Of a stretch of DNA of 64,000 nucleotides, positions 1 through 9,375 are shown in pieces. A model generated the notes under the pieces. That model had not been told where the DNA came from and ran no database searches. It was given only the letters and a program-made list of their open reading frames with translations. The DNA comes from Muribaculaceae bacterium (GTDB taxonomy: Bacteria; Bacteroidota; Bacteroidia; Bacteroidales; Muribaculaceae): contig JAFSCJ010000005.1 of assembly GCA_017436845.1 (NCBI GenBank), positions 124,001 to 188,000 of the forward strand. The letters run 5' to 3'. Numbering within the stretch: the first letter of the stretch is position 1; every line of letters starts with the position of its first letter. The position numbers were made by a program, and so were the translations under genes.

Positions 1-530
1 TCCATATTTGTATCCGTCGCCGCAAGTTCCAATTCCCAAAACACGAGTTTGCGATATAGCTCATACCAATCCTCAATCGTGTAAGAGTCATTTATGAGCG
101 ATGTAATTCTGCCAAACTCTTGCCGATAATCACTTGTTGCCTGTTCTGATACAAGTTTTTCGGAATGAAGATTTTTCTTTATAGATAGTAAAATTTGATT
201 AGGATTTACCGGCTTGATAAGATAGTCGGCAATTTTGTTTCCCACCGCCTGATCCATGATATTCTCCTCCTCGCTCTTGGTAATCATTATCACCGGAATG
301 TGAGGTTTAACATGCTTAATGCGAGATAGCGTTTCAAGCCCTGTCAAGCCCGGCATGTTTTCGTCAAGAATAATCAAGTCAAAGTGTTGATTTTCCACCA
401 ATTCTAATGCGTCACGACCATTATTGACCGTAACAACTCCATATCCCTTATTCTTTAAAAACAGGATGTGAGGCTTTAGTAAATCTATTTCATCATCGGC
501 CCATAATATGGTGTGAGTGTTTACAGTCAT
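1..530 (-). CDS. porX: PorX-type response regulator (N-terminal part, cut by window edge)
   Basis: I translated the first 176 codons from the ATG at 530-528. The protein opens with a CheY-like receiver domain: acidic pair in ILWADDE (residues 11-13), the phospho-acceptor in LIILDENMPG (about D56), the T/S position in MITKSEEEN and the conserved Lys in YLIKPVNP. A helical linker follows (from about residue 125), ending in sequence like KLVFWELEL. This matches the start of PorX, the Bacteroidetes response regulator with a C-terminal PglZ-like domain that controls T9SS genes; the PglZ part lies outside the window. It begins 14 bp after porW, so the two are probably co-transcribed. Another receiver protein is possible, but the opening residues and the linker fit PorX best. 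Confidence 0.85.
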   Translation of the reverse strand, partial: MTVNTHTILWADDEIDLLKPHILFLKNKGYGVVTVNNGRDALELVENQHFDLIILDENMPGLTGLETLSRIKHVKPHIPVIMITKSEEENIMDQAVGNKIADYLIKPVNPNQILLSIKKNLHSEKLVSEQATSDYRQEFGRITSLINDSYTIEDWYELYRKLVFWELELAATDTNM

Positions 531-544
531 GACGTTATTTAATT

Positions 545-3500
545 TTATGGTGTATCTAATAGCGGATCATCCCCCTCTGAGCCTGATGGATATTCAGGGA
601 GAGGAGTTTTTGCCTTATCCGGAGCTTTTGTCGGAGCTACAGGTTTTGCAGGTGTGGCAGTTTTTGTTTCTTTTGGTGTTTCAACAACTTTTTCCTCTTT
701 AACAGCAGGAGCCGGCAACTTCGGTGCAATAATCTCTTCCGGGATTTGTTCCTGTTTTATCTCTTCAGCCGGAGCAGGAATCGCTTGAGTTTCAATAATC
801 ACAGGAGCCGGAGCAGGTTGTGTCACATTGGAAATATCCTCTACCGGGATTTCACCAAACACGGCACCATCCTCTGCAGCCTCAACAGCTTGCGCTCCCA
901 CATATTGGAAATATTCCTCAAATGAGCGACCTTGCTTAATGAGAGTATCAAAATTCTTGGCGCTGATAATAATGGGGCGCACCTGTGGAGGCAATTGCAA
1001 ATGAGTGCTTGCCTTCATCACCTTACGATAATGGCTCAACTCTTCCATGTTCTCAAAGCCTTTTATTATCAACAGCCCAAGCTGTCCGAAGTTCATTTGT
1101 TCAAGTTCAAAATCCTTAACAACAAATGATGCGAAGTTGTGTCGCGCGATATCAAACAGCAACTGATTGGCAGAAACCGTATCAGTCGGATAGGTCAATA
1201 TCAACAATTGAGGGATATCCGTACTAAGATCAAACTCAATAGGACCGGCATCAGCACCGGGAACAGAATCATTTGTCAATCTTATGTCCCACAACATTCC
1301 ACGCATATTGGTTGCTCCGCTTTCGAGTTTACGCCCTTGCGCCATCTGCTTCAAATAGGATGTTGCCAATGGTGTGATATCTGTTTCGGGGTATCGTTCA
1401 AGCAACTCTTTGAGAGTAGCATTGAATTTTTCAGGCTCTTTCTCTGTAACATAGGCCAACGCATGCAGGAACATAAACTTGGGCATGATTTCACTCAATG
1501 GGAAATCGCGCATCATCTCCTCATAAGCGGCATGCACTTTTACATTATCATTATTGAGATATGCATCATAAGCATCGGCATACATCTGCTCTTGACGCAC
1601 GTTCATCATCTTGATATTCTCAAAATAGTTAGGATCTTTCATCGCCATTCCTTGCGGAGATTCGGGGAACTGACCTATAATCATGTTGCGATAACGCTCT
1701 GCAAGAGTTGTATCACCTTTGCGCATATACATCAGATACATATTATAGTATACATCAAGGCGATAGATATTATCGGGATAAGTAACAAGGAGTCGTTCAA
1801 ACTCAGATGCCGCCGCGCCATAATCTTCCAGTTTATCCTTCAGAATTACACCCATATTAAACAACCCTTCCTGAATTACTTCATGAGCGATGTTTTTTTC
1901 CTCATCGGTTTTCGGGATTTGTTTTAAATAATACTCCGGATAATGAGGATCCTCGGCACGTTTTTCGCGTTCTTTCTCCTCTTTCAATTCCTTTTCTGAT
2001 TTTTCAGGCACATCTTCAGTACTTTCCATATCTTCATCGGCATCTTCATCATCTTCTGATGCGTTGAATTCGGCCATGTCAAATGAGGCTTTGTTGCGAC
2101 GACGCCAGTCATCTTCGAGTTTGCGACTACCCCAACGCTTTTGGAAGTCGGTCTTTCCGGCACTGCGGGTTGCCGAATTATAGAAGTACCATGAATCATC
2201 GGTATTCATTACATAGGTGGTGGGGGCATTACTGCTTTGAAGTCCTGTTCCTTGCGCTTGTTGCTCGGCGAGATAGGCTTCACGCGCGGCATTCTCCTCC
2301 TCTTCCTTTTCTTTCTTCTTGAGTTCTTCGATTATTTTATCAATAACCGCCATCTGCTGTTCTTCGGGCAATTCCGAAAGTTTCAACAAAGAATCTTGTA
2401 AAGTTACATTTTGTGCATATACAGCCAATTCGTCAAGCACATCGCTACGACGTTTCAACACTTCATAATTAGGGTAATTCTCAGGCAGTTGAGGAACAGC
2501 CTCAGCAAAATGAGGTTGAGCAAGGTCATATTTGTGCTGTTCAAAATACAAATTTCCAAGCGTAATTTGGTTTATCGCCTTATCTATACCATTGCGTGTA
2601 CTTTTCTCAGCAGCAAGTATATAGTTTTCAATAGCATGAACAGTATCTTGTCGGGACAGATACAAATTACCTATTGCATAATAAATTTGGTCAAGATATT
2701 CCTTGTTGCGGTCATATCGAGTCATGCGTTTCAACGCCTTAACCTCTTTTTCTATATCAGCACCGCTATACACTTCACTTTGCTTGATGCGGGCATTGAA
2801 TTTAGTGCGATAAGATGCACTATGCGCACTACCGGCATCTTTAAATGCCGCATAAGCCTCTTGCTTTTTACCCTCTAACGAATATAGCTGACCAAGCAAA
2901 AATTTCATGCGGGTCTTTTGAGGGCCCTTGGCATATTTTATTGCCTCAATAAGATATGGGATTGCCTTTTCATTGTTGTTCCCCTTGATATAATAATCGG
3001 CATATACAAGATTATACAGCCCTTTCAAAGTGTTGTTGGTCAACTCTTCGGGTTTTATGCGAATGATGATATTTTCTGCTTCAAATTGCCATCCAAGCGT
3101 GCAATAACTCCTTGCTTGCCACAATTTCGCTTCGGTAACCGTCTCAGGCAACCAGGTAAACAACTTTGATGTATAGTAGAATGTTGATGCCGCACCAAGA
3201 AAATCGCCATTGAGATACTGACTGCGTCCCATCATCATCCACGCATTGTGCAAGAATGGATTATACTCCTCGCGCTTCATCCATTCCTTATACTTGGGAT
3301 CCTTCCCTTTCCCTGATTTTTTCTTGGGGCGTTTCTTTATAGAGTGTAGCTGTATTGCCTTCTGAGCCTTTTCGATAGAGCGTTTAAAATCGCCTTGAGG
3401 TTGTGGTGCTTTGGGGTTATTATATGCCTCGGCAGGATGAAGATATACCAGCGAGCTATAATCATCCTCATAATTTTTTTCCATCGACTTTATCGTCTCC

Positions 3501-3649
3501 TTATAATGCTCATCACCATTATAATACACATTATATCGAGTAGTAAATGCCTGATAAAAACGAGACATGGCGGTATTCTTCTTGGTACTGCATGATGTTA
3601 AAGCAAGCACCGAGAATAATACACCGATTATGAGATTTATGCGTTTCAA
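545..3649 (-). CDS. porW: PorW/SprE-like TPR lipoprotein of the type IX secretion system
   Basis: 1034 residues. The N-terminus is a lipoprotein signal (hydrophobic stretch, then LALTSCST with the lipobox Cys near residue 20), so it is probably anchored to the outer membrane facing the periplasm. Helical TPR-like repeats run from about 140 to 430 and again from about 640 to 780. Between them lies an acidic, low-complexity stretch (about 440-620). The last 100 residues are a Pro/Ala/Glu/Lys-rich tail that looks disordered. The opening (SRFYQAFTTRYNVYYNG) is characteristic of SprE/PorW, an accessory lipoprotein needed for T9SS function in Flavobacterium and Porphyromonas. It sits between an ABC permease gene (37 bp upstream) and porX (14 bp downstream). 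The PorW assignment is by family resemblance. Confidence 0.8.
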   Translation of the reverse strand: MKRINLIIGVLFSVLALTSCSTKKNTAMSRFYQAFTTRYNVYYNGDEHYKETIKSMEKNYEDDYSSLVYLHPAEAYNNPKAPQPQGDFKRSIEKAQKAIQLHSIKKRPKKKSGKGKDPKYKEWMKREEYNPFLHNAWMMMGRSQYLNGDFLGAASTFYYTSKLFTWLPETVTEAKLWQARSYCTLGWQFEAENIIIRIKPEELTNNTLKGLYNLVYADYYIKGNNNEKAIPYLIEAIKYAKGPQKTRMKFLLGQLYSLEGKKQEAYAAFKDAGSAHSASYRTKFNARIKQSEVYSGADIEKEVKALKRMTRYDRNKEYLDQIYYAIGNLYLSRQDTVHAIENYILAAEKSTRNGIDKAINQITLGNLYFEQHKYDLAQPHFAEAVPQLPENYPNYEVLKRRSDVLDELAVYAQNVTLQDSLLKLSELPEEQQMAVIDKIIEELKKKEKEEEENAAREAYLAEQQAQGTGLQSSNAPTTYVMNTDDSWYFYNSATRSAGKTDFQKRWGSRKLEDDWRRRNKASFDMAEFNASEDDEDADEDMESTEDVPEKSEKELKEEKEREKRAEDPHYPEYYLKQIPKTDEEKNIAHEVIQEGLFNMGVILKDKLEDYGAAASEFERLLVTYPDNIYRLDVYYNMYLMYMRKGDTTLAERYRNMIIGQFPESPQGMAMKDPNYFENIKMMNVRQEQMYADAYDAYLNNDNVKVHAAYEEMMRDFPLSEIMPKFMFLHALAYVTEKEPEKFNATLKELLERYPETDITPLATSYLKQMAQGRKLESGATNMRGMLWDIRLTNDSVPGADAGPIEFDLSTDIPQLLILTYPTDTVSANQLLFDIARHNFASFVVKDFELEQMNFGQLGLLIIKGFENMEELSHYRKVMKASTHLQLPPQVRPIIISAKNFDTLIKQGRSFEEYFQYVGAQAVEAAEDGAVFGEIPVEDISNVTQPAPAPVIIETQAIPAPAEEIKQEQIPEEIIAPKLPAPAVKEEKVVETPKETKTATPAKPVAPTKAPDKAKTPLPEYPSGSEGDDPLLDTP

Positions 3650-3686
3650 AAAGTCGATATTTTATCTTTTAAATAACGTGATAACA

Positions 3687-4511
3687 CTATGCTTTATTGC
3701 ATTTGTGACAATCAAGCAACTGCTTTGTGAGACTAGTAATGATATATGTAACGACCATCACAATCACTATAATTGCCGAGCATGGCACATCAATAATAGT
3801 TGTAAAGAATAATCCCACAAGACAGCACACCATCGAAATTGCAATTGACAAGAACATCATGCTTTTAAATTTATGACAGTAGATTTCTGATATCATTTGA
3901 GGCAATGAAAGCATTGACATCAACAGCATCAGCCCAACCAATCTTATTGTCAACACAATACACACTGCAATCAACACTGTCATTGAATAGGAGATAAATT
4001 TTACCGGAAGGCGCATCACTTGAGCAAAATCGCGATCAAATGCACACGCAATTATTTTGCGATAAAACAGCGCAAAAAAAACAATCAGTACAATGGTATA
4101 TACCCCAAATGCCCATAAATCAGAGACTGTTATCGTCAATATATTTCCAAAAAGGAACGAGTTTAACTCAGGTACATAACCTGGAGTTAAAAAGATAAAC
4201 AATACACCTATTGCCATCCCCAACGACCACACTACTGCAATCGCCGAATCCTCTCTCACTTTATATCGTGAAGCCATCCACTCTACCCCAACCGACGATG
4301 CAACAGCAAATATTGAAGCCATCAATATAGGGTTAAGTCCAAGATAATAGCCAAGTCCCAATCCTCCAAAGCAAGCATGCGTTACACCTCCTGAAATAGC
4401 AACGAGACGACGTGTTACAATATATGAGCCGATAATAGCTGCAGATATCGAAATTATAACAATCCCAATAATTGCGTTTTGAAAAAATGTATATCCAAAC
4501 AATTCGGTCAT
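3687..4511 (-). CDS. ABC-3 family metal transporter permease (ZnuB/MntB-like)
   Basis: 274 residues, about eight hydrophobic helices, no signal peptide. Motifs typical of the ABC-3 permease family are visible: ATG start with FFQNAIIGIVIISISAAIIGSYIVTRR cut by charged turns, then SGGVTHACFGGLGLGYYLG, and SLPQMISEIYCHKFKSMMFLSI near the C-terminus. Family members import Zn, Mn or Fe together with an ATPase and a periplasmic binding protein. Neither partner gene is in the window, so the metal cannot be named. The gene follows aroA by 15 bp and precedes porW by 37 bp, so it is in the same transcription unit. Confidence 0.85.
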   Translation of the reverse strand: MTELFGYTFFQNAIIGIVIISISAAIIGSYIVTRRLVAISGGVTHACFGGLGLGYYLGLNPILMASIFAVASSVGVEWMASRYKVREDSAIAVVWSLGMAIGVLFIFLTPGYVPELNSFLFGNILTITVSDLWAFGVYTIVLIVFFALFYRKIIACAFDRDFAQVMRLPVKFISYSMTVLIAVCIVLTIRLVGLMLLMSMLSLPQMISEIYCHKFKSMMFLSIAISMVCCLVGLFFTTIIDVPCSAIIVIVMVVTYIITSLTKQLLDCHKCNKA

Positions 4512-4526
4512 TTCGTTTTTCTCATT

Positions 4527-5768
4527 TCACTCGTTTTCTGCAACAACTTCCTGAAACTTAAATCCCGCTTCTTGAAGATGTTGCCAATAGTCGGGATAGG
4601 ATTTTGACACTACCTCTATATTATTTATAACAATTCCCGGCACAAATAGGGACACAGGAGCAAATGCCATTGCCATGCGATGGTCCTCATAGGTATCTAT
4701 CACAGGAAATTCATATACCGGACGACGTGAGCCATCCCATATCAACTCGCTTTCACGTTCTATCGTTAATTTCACTCCCAATTTCAACAATTCAGTTCTC
4801 AATGCTTCAAGGCGGTCAGTCTCCTTTATTTTAAGCGTTGACAAGCCTGTGATGTGAAACGGAATACCAAGCATACAACTTGTAACTACGATCGTTTGCG
4901 CCAAATCAGGTTGGTCGCTTAGATCAATGTTCAATCGTGGAGATAAATCAGGCGAAGGCTCAAGTTCCACAATGCCATCATTGAAATGGGTGTTTATCCC
5001 CAATTTTTCAAAATATTTTGATACTTCGCTATCCCCTTGCACACTTTGACGAGATAGTCCATGAAGCGATACATCGCCAGACGAAAGGGCCGCTATCTCA
5101 TACCAGTAAGAGGCAGCACTCCAGTCGGCCTCAACCTCAAAGTCAACTGGAATATATTTCTGTGGAGCTATGGCTATCGTATTGCCAATAAATTCACTCT
5201 TTACACCCCATTGGTGCATCATCGACAGAGTCATCATTATATAAGGGCGAGAGATAATATCACCCTCAAGAGTCAAACTCAGCCCCTGCTCCATCGTGGG
5301 AGCAACCATCAACAATGCCGATATATATTGAGAACTAACCGATGCCGACAAGGTTATTTTGCCTCCTTGTAATTTTTTACCGGATATGCGCAATGGTGGA
5401 TATCCATCTTCTCCGACATACTCTATTGTTGCTCCGCAAGCACGCAACGCATCTACCAGTACAGCAATGGGGCGATGACGCATGCGTTCAGTCCCATCAA
5501 TCACGATTTCCCGCCCCTGTCGAGATGAAAAATAAGCTGTCAAAAATCGCATTGCAGTCCCCGCTGCCCCTATATTCACACATGCTTCATCTGATGATAA
5601 TGCCACAACCATCACATCTGTATCATCACACTTTGCCACCTTCTTTAAAGGCAAAGCGCTATCGGTCAAAGCATTAATAATCAATGCTCTATTGCTTATA
5701 CTTTTTGACAATGGGAGAGACACTCGTGTTTCAAGCATCTCATCGGGGGGAAATACTCTGCAATTCAT
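4527..5768 (-). CDS. aroA: 3-phosphoshikimate 1-carboxyvinyltransferase (EPSP synthase)
   Basis: 413 residues, close to the usual 427. It transfers enolpyruvate from PEP to shikimate-3-phosphate, the sixth step of chorismate synthesis, in the cytoplasm. Recognisable motifs in order: LPLSKSISNRAL near residue 18 (the LPxSKS phosphate/PEP-binding loop), GAAGTAMRFLTAY (PEP loop), GTERMRHRPI, SSQYISALLM, LKIKETDRLEAL and TYEDHRMAMAFA near the C-terminus. The start 4 bp from the upstream stop points to translational coupling with the PatB-like gene. Confidence 0.95.
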   Translation of the reverse strand: MNCRVFPPDEMLETRVSLPLSKSISNRALIINALTDSALPLKKVAKCDDTDVMVVALSSDEACVNIGAAGTAMRFLTAYFSSRQGREIVIDGTERMRHRPIAVLVDALRACGATIEYVGEDGYPPLRISGKKLQGGKITLSASVSSQYISALLMVAPTMEQGLSLTLEGDIISRPYIMMTLSMMHQWGVKSEFIGNTIAIAPQKYIPVDFEVEADWSAASYWYEIAALSSGDVSLHGLSRQSVQGDSEVSKYFEKLGINTHFNDGIVELEPSPDLSPRLNIDLSDQPDLAQTIVVTSCMLGIPFHITGLSTLKIKETDRLEALRTELLKLGVKLTIERESELIWDGSRRPVYEFPVIDTYEDHRMAMAFAPVSLFVPGIVINNIEVVSKSYPDYWQHLQEAGFKFQEVVAENE

Positions 5769-5771
5769 TAA

Positions 5772-6950
5772 TTAGCAATTATTTATTGCGTTAGCAAGTT
5801 TTTCAAGAGCAGTAATAAGGATTGACTTAGGACAACCCACATTCAATCTCATAAATCCGGACCCCTCTTTGCCAAACATTGTTCCGTCATTTAATGCCAA
5901 ACCGGCTTTGTTGACAAACAAGTCAACAAGTTCCTTTTGTTCTAATCCCAACTCACGACAATCAAGCCACACCAAGAATGATGCTTGCGGACGCATGGGC
6001 TTAATCACAGGCATATTGTTTTTGCAAAATTCTTCTAAGATAGCAATATTCTGCTCAATATAGGTAGCAGCTTCTTTCAACCACTCTCCGCCACGAGTAT
6101 AAGCTATCTCGGTAGCAATTGTAGCCACGAATGTTGATGAGTTAAATTCATTAGCCGACAGCCATTTATAGAAAGGGTCCCTTAATTCAGGATTTTTAAT
6201 TACATACCACGAACTGACTAATCCTGGGATGTTAAATGTTTTTGATGGTGCACCAAGAGTTATACTCACCATTGCCGCATCCTCACTCACCGATGCAAAT
6301 GGATAGTGAGGTCTTCCATATAACATCAAATCACCATGAATTTCATCTGACACTACTTTTACATCATATGTGCGACACAACGTCGCCAATCGTTGCAACG
6401 TCTCAACACTCCATTGAACACCTGCCGGATTGTGGGGATTGCATAGTATCAACATACGAGGATTTTCAGTCTTCATCAAATGTTCTAAATGGTCAAAATC
6501 CATCTCATAATCAACATCGGTCATTTTCAACGGGTTATTCAGCACAACACGTTCATTTCCCTCTACAACTGATTTAAACGGATGATATACAGGCGGTTGA
6601 ATTATAATCTTATCACCTTTCTGTGTAAAAAAGTTTACAGCATAAGCAATACCTCTTACTACACCGGGGACAAAAGTTAATTCCTCTTGTGTGATATCAA
6701 ACTTATGACGATTTCGCAACCAATCGATTATTGATTGCCAATATCCATCAGAAGGACAAGAATAGCCATATATAGGGTGGCTTATACGTTCCTGCAATGC
6801 CTCAATAATATGTGGGCACACTGCAAAGTCCATATCGGCAATCCACATGGAAGTCAAATCAGATTTTCCAAACATAGCCTCCAAGCGATCTAATTTCATT
6901 GCCCGGCTTCCTCTACGATCTATCAACTGATCGAAATTATATTTACTCAT
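5772..6950 (-). CDS. PatB/MalY-type PLP-dependent cystathionine beta-lyase or aminotransferase
   Basis: 392 residues, fold-type I PLP enzyme. The start matches the PatB/MalY group (YNFDQLIDRRGSRAMKLD, then MWIADMDFAV). The PLP Asp is in KVVSDEIHGDLML and the Schiff-base Lys in LGAPSKTFNIPGL. Members cleave cystathionine or cysteine C-S bonds, or transaminate; the substrate cannot be told from sequence. It is the first gene of the minus-strand run ending in porX. A TACTTTTG box 53 bp upstream (7003-7010) is a likely promoter, so a metabolic promoter may also drive the T9SS genes porW and porX. Confidence 0.9.
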   Translation of the reverse strand: MSKYNFDQLIDRRGSRAMKLDRLEAMFGKSDLTSMWIADMDFAVCPHIIEALQERISHPIYGYSCPSDGYWQSIIDWLRNRHKFDITQEELTFVPGVVRGIAYAVNFFTQKGDKIIIQPPVYHPFKSVVEGNERVVLNNPLKMTDVDYEMDFDHLEHLMKTENPRMLILCNPHNPAGVQWSVETLQRLATLCRTYDVKVVSDEIHGDLMLYGRPHYPFASVSEDAAMVSITLGAPSKTFNIPGLVSSWYVIKNPELRDPFYKWLSANEFNSSTFVATIATEIAYTRGGEWLKEAATYIEQNIAILEEFCKNNMPVIKPMRPQASFLVWLDCRELGLEQKELVDLFVNKAGLALNDGTMFGKEGSGFMRLNVGCPKSILITALEKLANAINNC

Positions 6951-7002
6951 TGAGTTTAATGATTAATTGCTTAAAATTATTGTGTAATTTTTAAATCAAC
7001 CA

Positions 7003-7010
7003 CAAAAGTA
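7003..7010 (-). promoter_or_regulatory. Candidate -7 element for the PatB-like/aroA/porW/porX run
   Basis: On the minus strand this reads TACTTTTG, a match to the Bacteroidetes TAnnTTTG -7 box, 53 bp before the start at 6950. I see no TTTG at the expected -33 distance, so support is partial. Confidence 0.45.
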
Positions 7011-7018
7011 ATACATTT

Positions 7019-7052
7019 TTTGCGATTGTTTCGATGTTTTTTGCTATGTTTG
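7019..7052 (+). promoter_or_regulatory. Candidate promoter of relA/spoT
   Basis: TTTG at 7019-7022 and TATGTTTG at 7045-7052 are separated by 22 nt, near the Bacteroidetes -33/-7 arrangement. The start codon is 70 bp downstream. The region is shared with the divergent promoter for the minus-strand operon. Confidence 0.6.
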
Positions 7053-7121
7053 TATTTTATAAATTGCCATAAAAGGCATCTTTGATTAAACTTTGTTTAA
7101 ATCCCGACAATTACACTCGCT

Positions 7122-9350
7122 ATGGAGCAAATAAAATATACCCCTGAAGAAGAAGAGAGAATGGTTGAAGAAGCGTTTCAAGACGTTCTCACAGGCTACA
7201 TCAATAGCAACCACCGCAAAAAAGTGGAAATAATTGAACGTGCCTACAAATTTGCAAAAGAAGCACACAAAGGCATCAGACGTCGTTCGGGAGAACCTTA
7301 TATTTTACACCCCATTGCAGTAGCCAAGATTGCAAGCCAGGAAATAGGACTCGGTTCGACCTCAATATGTGCAGCTCTGCTACATGATGTTGTTGAAGAC
7401 ACCGACTATACCGTTGAAGATATTGAACAACATTTTGGCAAAAAGATTGCTCAGATAGTAGCCGGATTAACAAAAATCTCCGGTGGTATATTTGGAGATA
7501 AAGCATCGGCACAAGCCGAAAATTTCCGTAAACTGTTGCTCACAATGTCAGAAGATATTCGTGTGGTGCTCATCAAGATGGCCGATCGTCTCCATAACAT
7601 GCGCACACTCGGCTCAATGGCTCCAAACAAGCAATATAAGATTGCCGGGGAAACACTCTACATCTATGCTCCACTTGCTCACCGATTGGGATTGTTTGCA
7701 ATAAAAACCGAATTGGAAGATTTGAGTTTCAAATATGAACATCCGGCAGCATATCAACGCATCAGTGAAAAAATCAAAGAGTCTTCAGAGAGACGCACGG
7801 CAATATATCGCGAATTCTCTGCTCCTATAAAAGAACGACTTGAACAAATGGGGTTGAAATACGAAGCGAAAGCCCGCATGAAATCCGTATTCTCCATTTG
7901 GAACAAGATGGAAACAAAGCATGTCCCATTTGAAGAGGTATATGACATATATGCAATGCGCATAATCTTTGATTGCGAAGACATTGCACAAGAAAAAGCA
8001 ATATGCTGGAACATATATGCAGCAATAACCGATTTATATCGATTACACCCCGATCGTACTCGCGACTGGATTAGCATTCCAAAAGCCAATGGGTATCAAG
8101 CATTGCACCTCACCGTAATGGGTCCCGATGGGAATTGGATTGAAGTGCAAATACGCAGCCGTCGCATGGACGATATTGCCGAGAAAGGATTTGCCGCTCA
8201 CTGGAAATATAAGATAGGTGAAGGTGATGAAGAATCTGAACTAAATGCATGGTTAAATACCATCAAAGATATTCTCAACGAGCCTAACCCCAATGCTATT
8301 GACTTCCTCGATACACTAAAACTAAATCTGTTTGCATCAGAGATTATTATCTTCACACCGAAAGGGGAATTAATCACATTGCCCACAGGCTCTACCGTTC
8401 TTGATGTCGCATTTGAGTTACACTCTCAATTAGGCGTCCATTGTATCGCAGGTAAAGTAAATCACAAACTTGTCCCTCTTTCTCACAAGCTAAAGAGTGG
8501 CGACCAAGTCGAAGTCCTCACATCTCAATCTCAAAAACCACAAGCCGAATGGATAAACTTTCTTAACACAGCCAAAGCTAAGACTCGATTGAGAGCAGCA
8601 CTACGCAAGGCTCAACATCCGGCTATAGAAAAGGGGAAAGAGCTATATGACGCATTTTTGGCGAAACACGACATTACTTCGACCAACGAAATTGCAACAA
8701 AAATACTTGGTCAACTCAAGCTCCACAATAAAGAAGAATTATTCTTACACCTTGGAGAAGGTGATATCGTTCTTGATGATAGTCTTGTAAAAGGATTCAA
8801 GCAATCATCACCATCAATACTTTCTAAGTTATTCCGCATAGGGAACAAGAAAGAGGAAAATGTTGAGGAGAAAAAAATTCCTCGACCAAAAATCAATAAA
8901 AAAGAGACTTATATCCTCCATTATGACGAACAGGGCGATGCAAATTTCCTGATTGCCGATTGTTGCCGACCTATCCCTGGTGATGAGGTATTGGGCTTTG
9001 TTGACGAAAACAACGAGGTAACTATCCACTCCCTTGATTGTCCACGTGCACAATCACTAAAAGCGAGCTATGGTCCTAATATCGTGTCAACCAAATGGGA
9101 AACGACCAAAGGGACTTTCCTTGCCCACATTCACATTGAAGGTCTTGATCGAATGGGTATTCTCCATGAGCTCATTCAAATGATTTCATCACATCTTGCA
9201 TTGAATATACGCCGACTTGATATTGAAGCCGAAAACGAGGTGTTCCATTGCGACATGACAGTATTAGTTGAAGACAAAAAAGAGGTTAACGACCTTTGCT
9301 CTAAAGTCAAAAAAATCAATGGTGTAAAACAAGCCAATCGCATATATTAA
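7122..9350 (+). CDS. Bifunctional (p)ppGpp synthetase/hydrolase, RelA/SpoT family
   Basis: 742 residues, full-length RSH enzyme that makes and degrades (p)ppGpp in the cytoplasm. The N-terminal HD hydrolase domain has H63 and HDVVED at 88-93, then MADRLHNMRT, so hydrolysis appears intact. The synthetase domain shows the basic motif around ARMKSVFSIWNKM, then GYQALHLTVMGPDG and VEVQIRSR-type sequence ahead of AAHWKYK. A TGS domain follows (about 410-470, IIIFTPKGELITLPTGS), then a Zn-finger-like CCRPIPGDE segment and a C-terminal ACT domain (about 665-742). A gene for a 7TM-HD phosphodiesterase starts 25 bp later, so they probably form an operon. A single long RSH is usual in Bacteroidetes. 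Confidence 0.95.
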   Translation: MEQIKYTPEEEERMVEEAFQDVLTGYINSNHRKKVEIIERAYKFAKEAHKGIRRRSGEPYILHPIAVAKIASQEIGLGSTSICAALLHDVVEDTDYTVEDIEQHFGKKIAQIVAGLTKISGGIFGDKASAQAENFRKLLLTMSEDIRVVLIKMADRLHNMRTLGSMAPNKQYKIAGETLYIYAPLAHRLGLFAIKTELEDLSFKYEHPAAYQRISEKIKESSERRTAIYREFSAPIKERLEQMGLKYEAKARMKSVFSIWNKMETKHVPFEEVYDIYAMRIIFDCEDIAQEKAICWNIYAAITDLYRLHPDRTRDWISIPKANGYQALHLTVMGPDGNWIEVQIRSRRMDDIAEKGFAAHWKYKIGEGDEESELNAWLNTIKDILNEPNPNAIDFLDTLKLNLFASEIIIFTPKGELITLPTGSTVLDVAFELHSQLGVHCIAGKVNHKLVPLSHKLKSGDQVEVLTSQSQKPQAEWINFLNTAKAKTRLRAALRKAQHPAIEKGKELYDAFLAKHDITSTNEIATKILGQLKLHNKEELFLHLGEGDIVLDDSLVKGFKQSSPSILSKLFRIGNKKEENVEEKKIPRPKINKKETYILHYDEQGDANFLIADCCRPIPGDEVLGFVDENNEVTIHSLDCPRAQSLKASYGPNIVSTKWETTKGTFLAHIHIEGLDRMGILHELIQMISSHLALNIRRLDIEAENEVFHCDMTVLVEDKKEVNDLCSKVKKINGVKQANRIY

Positions 9351-9375
9351 TTGTTTTTCATAAAAACGTTTTAAT

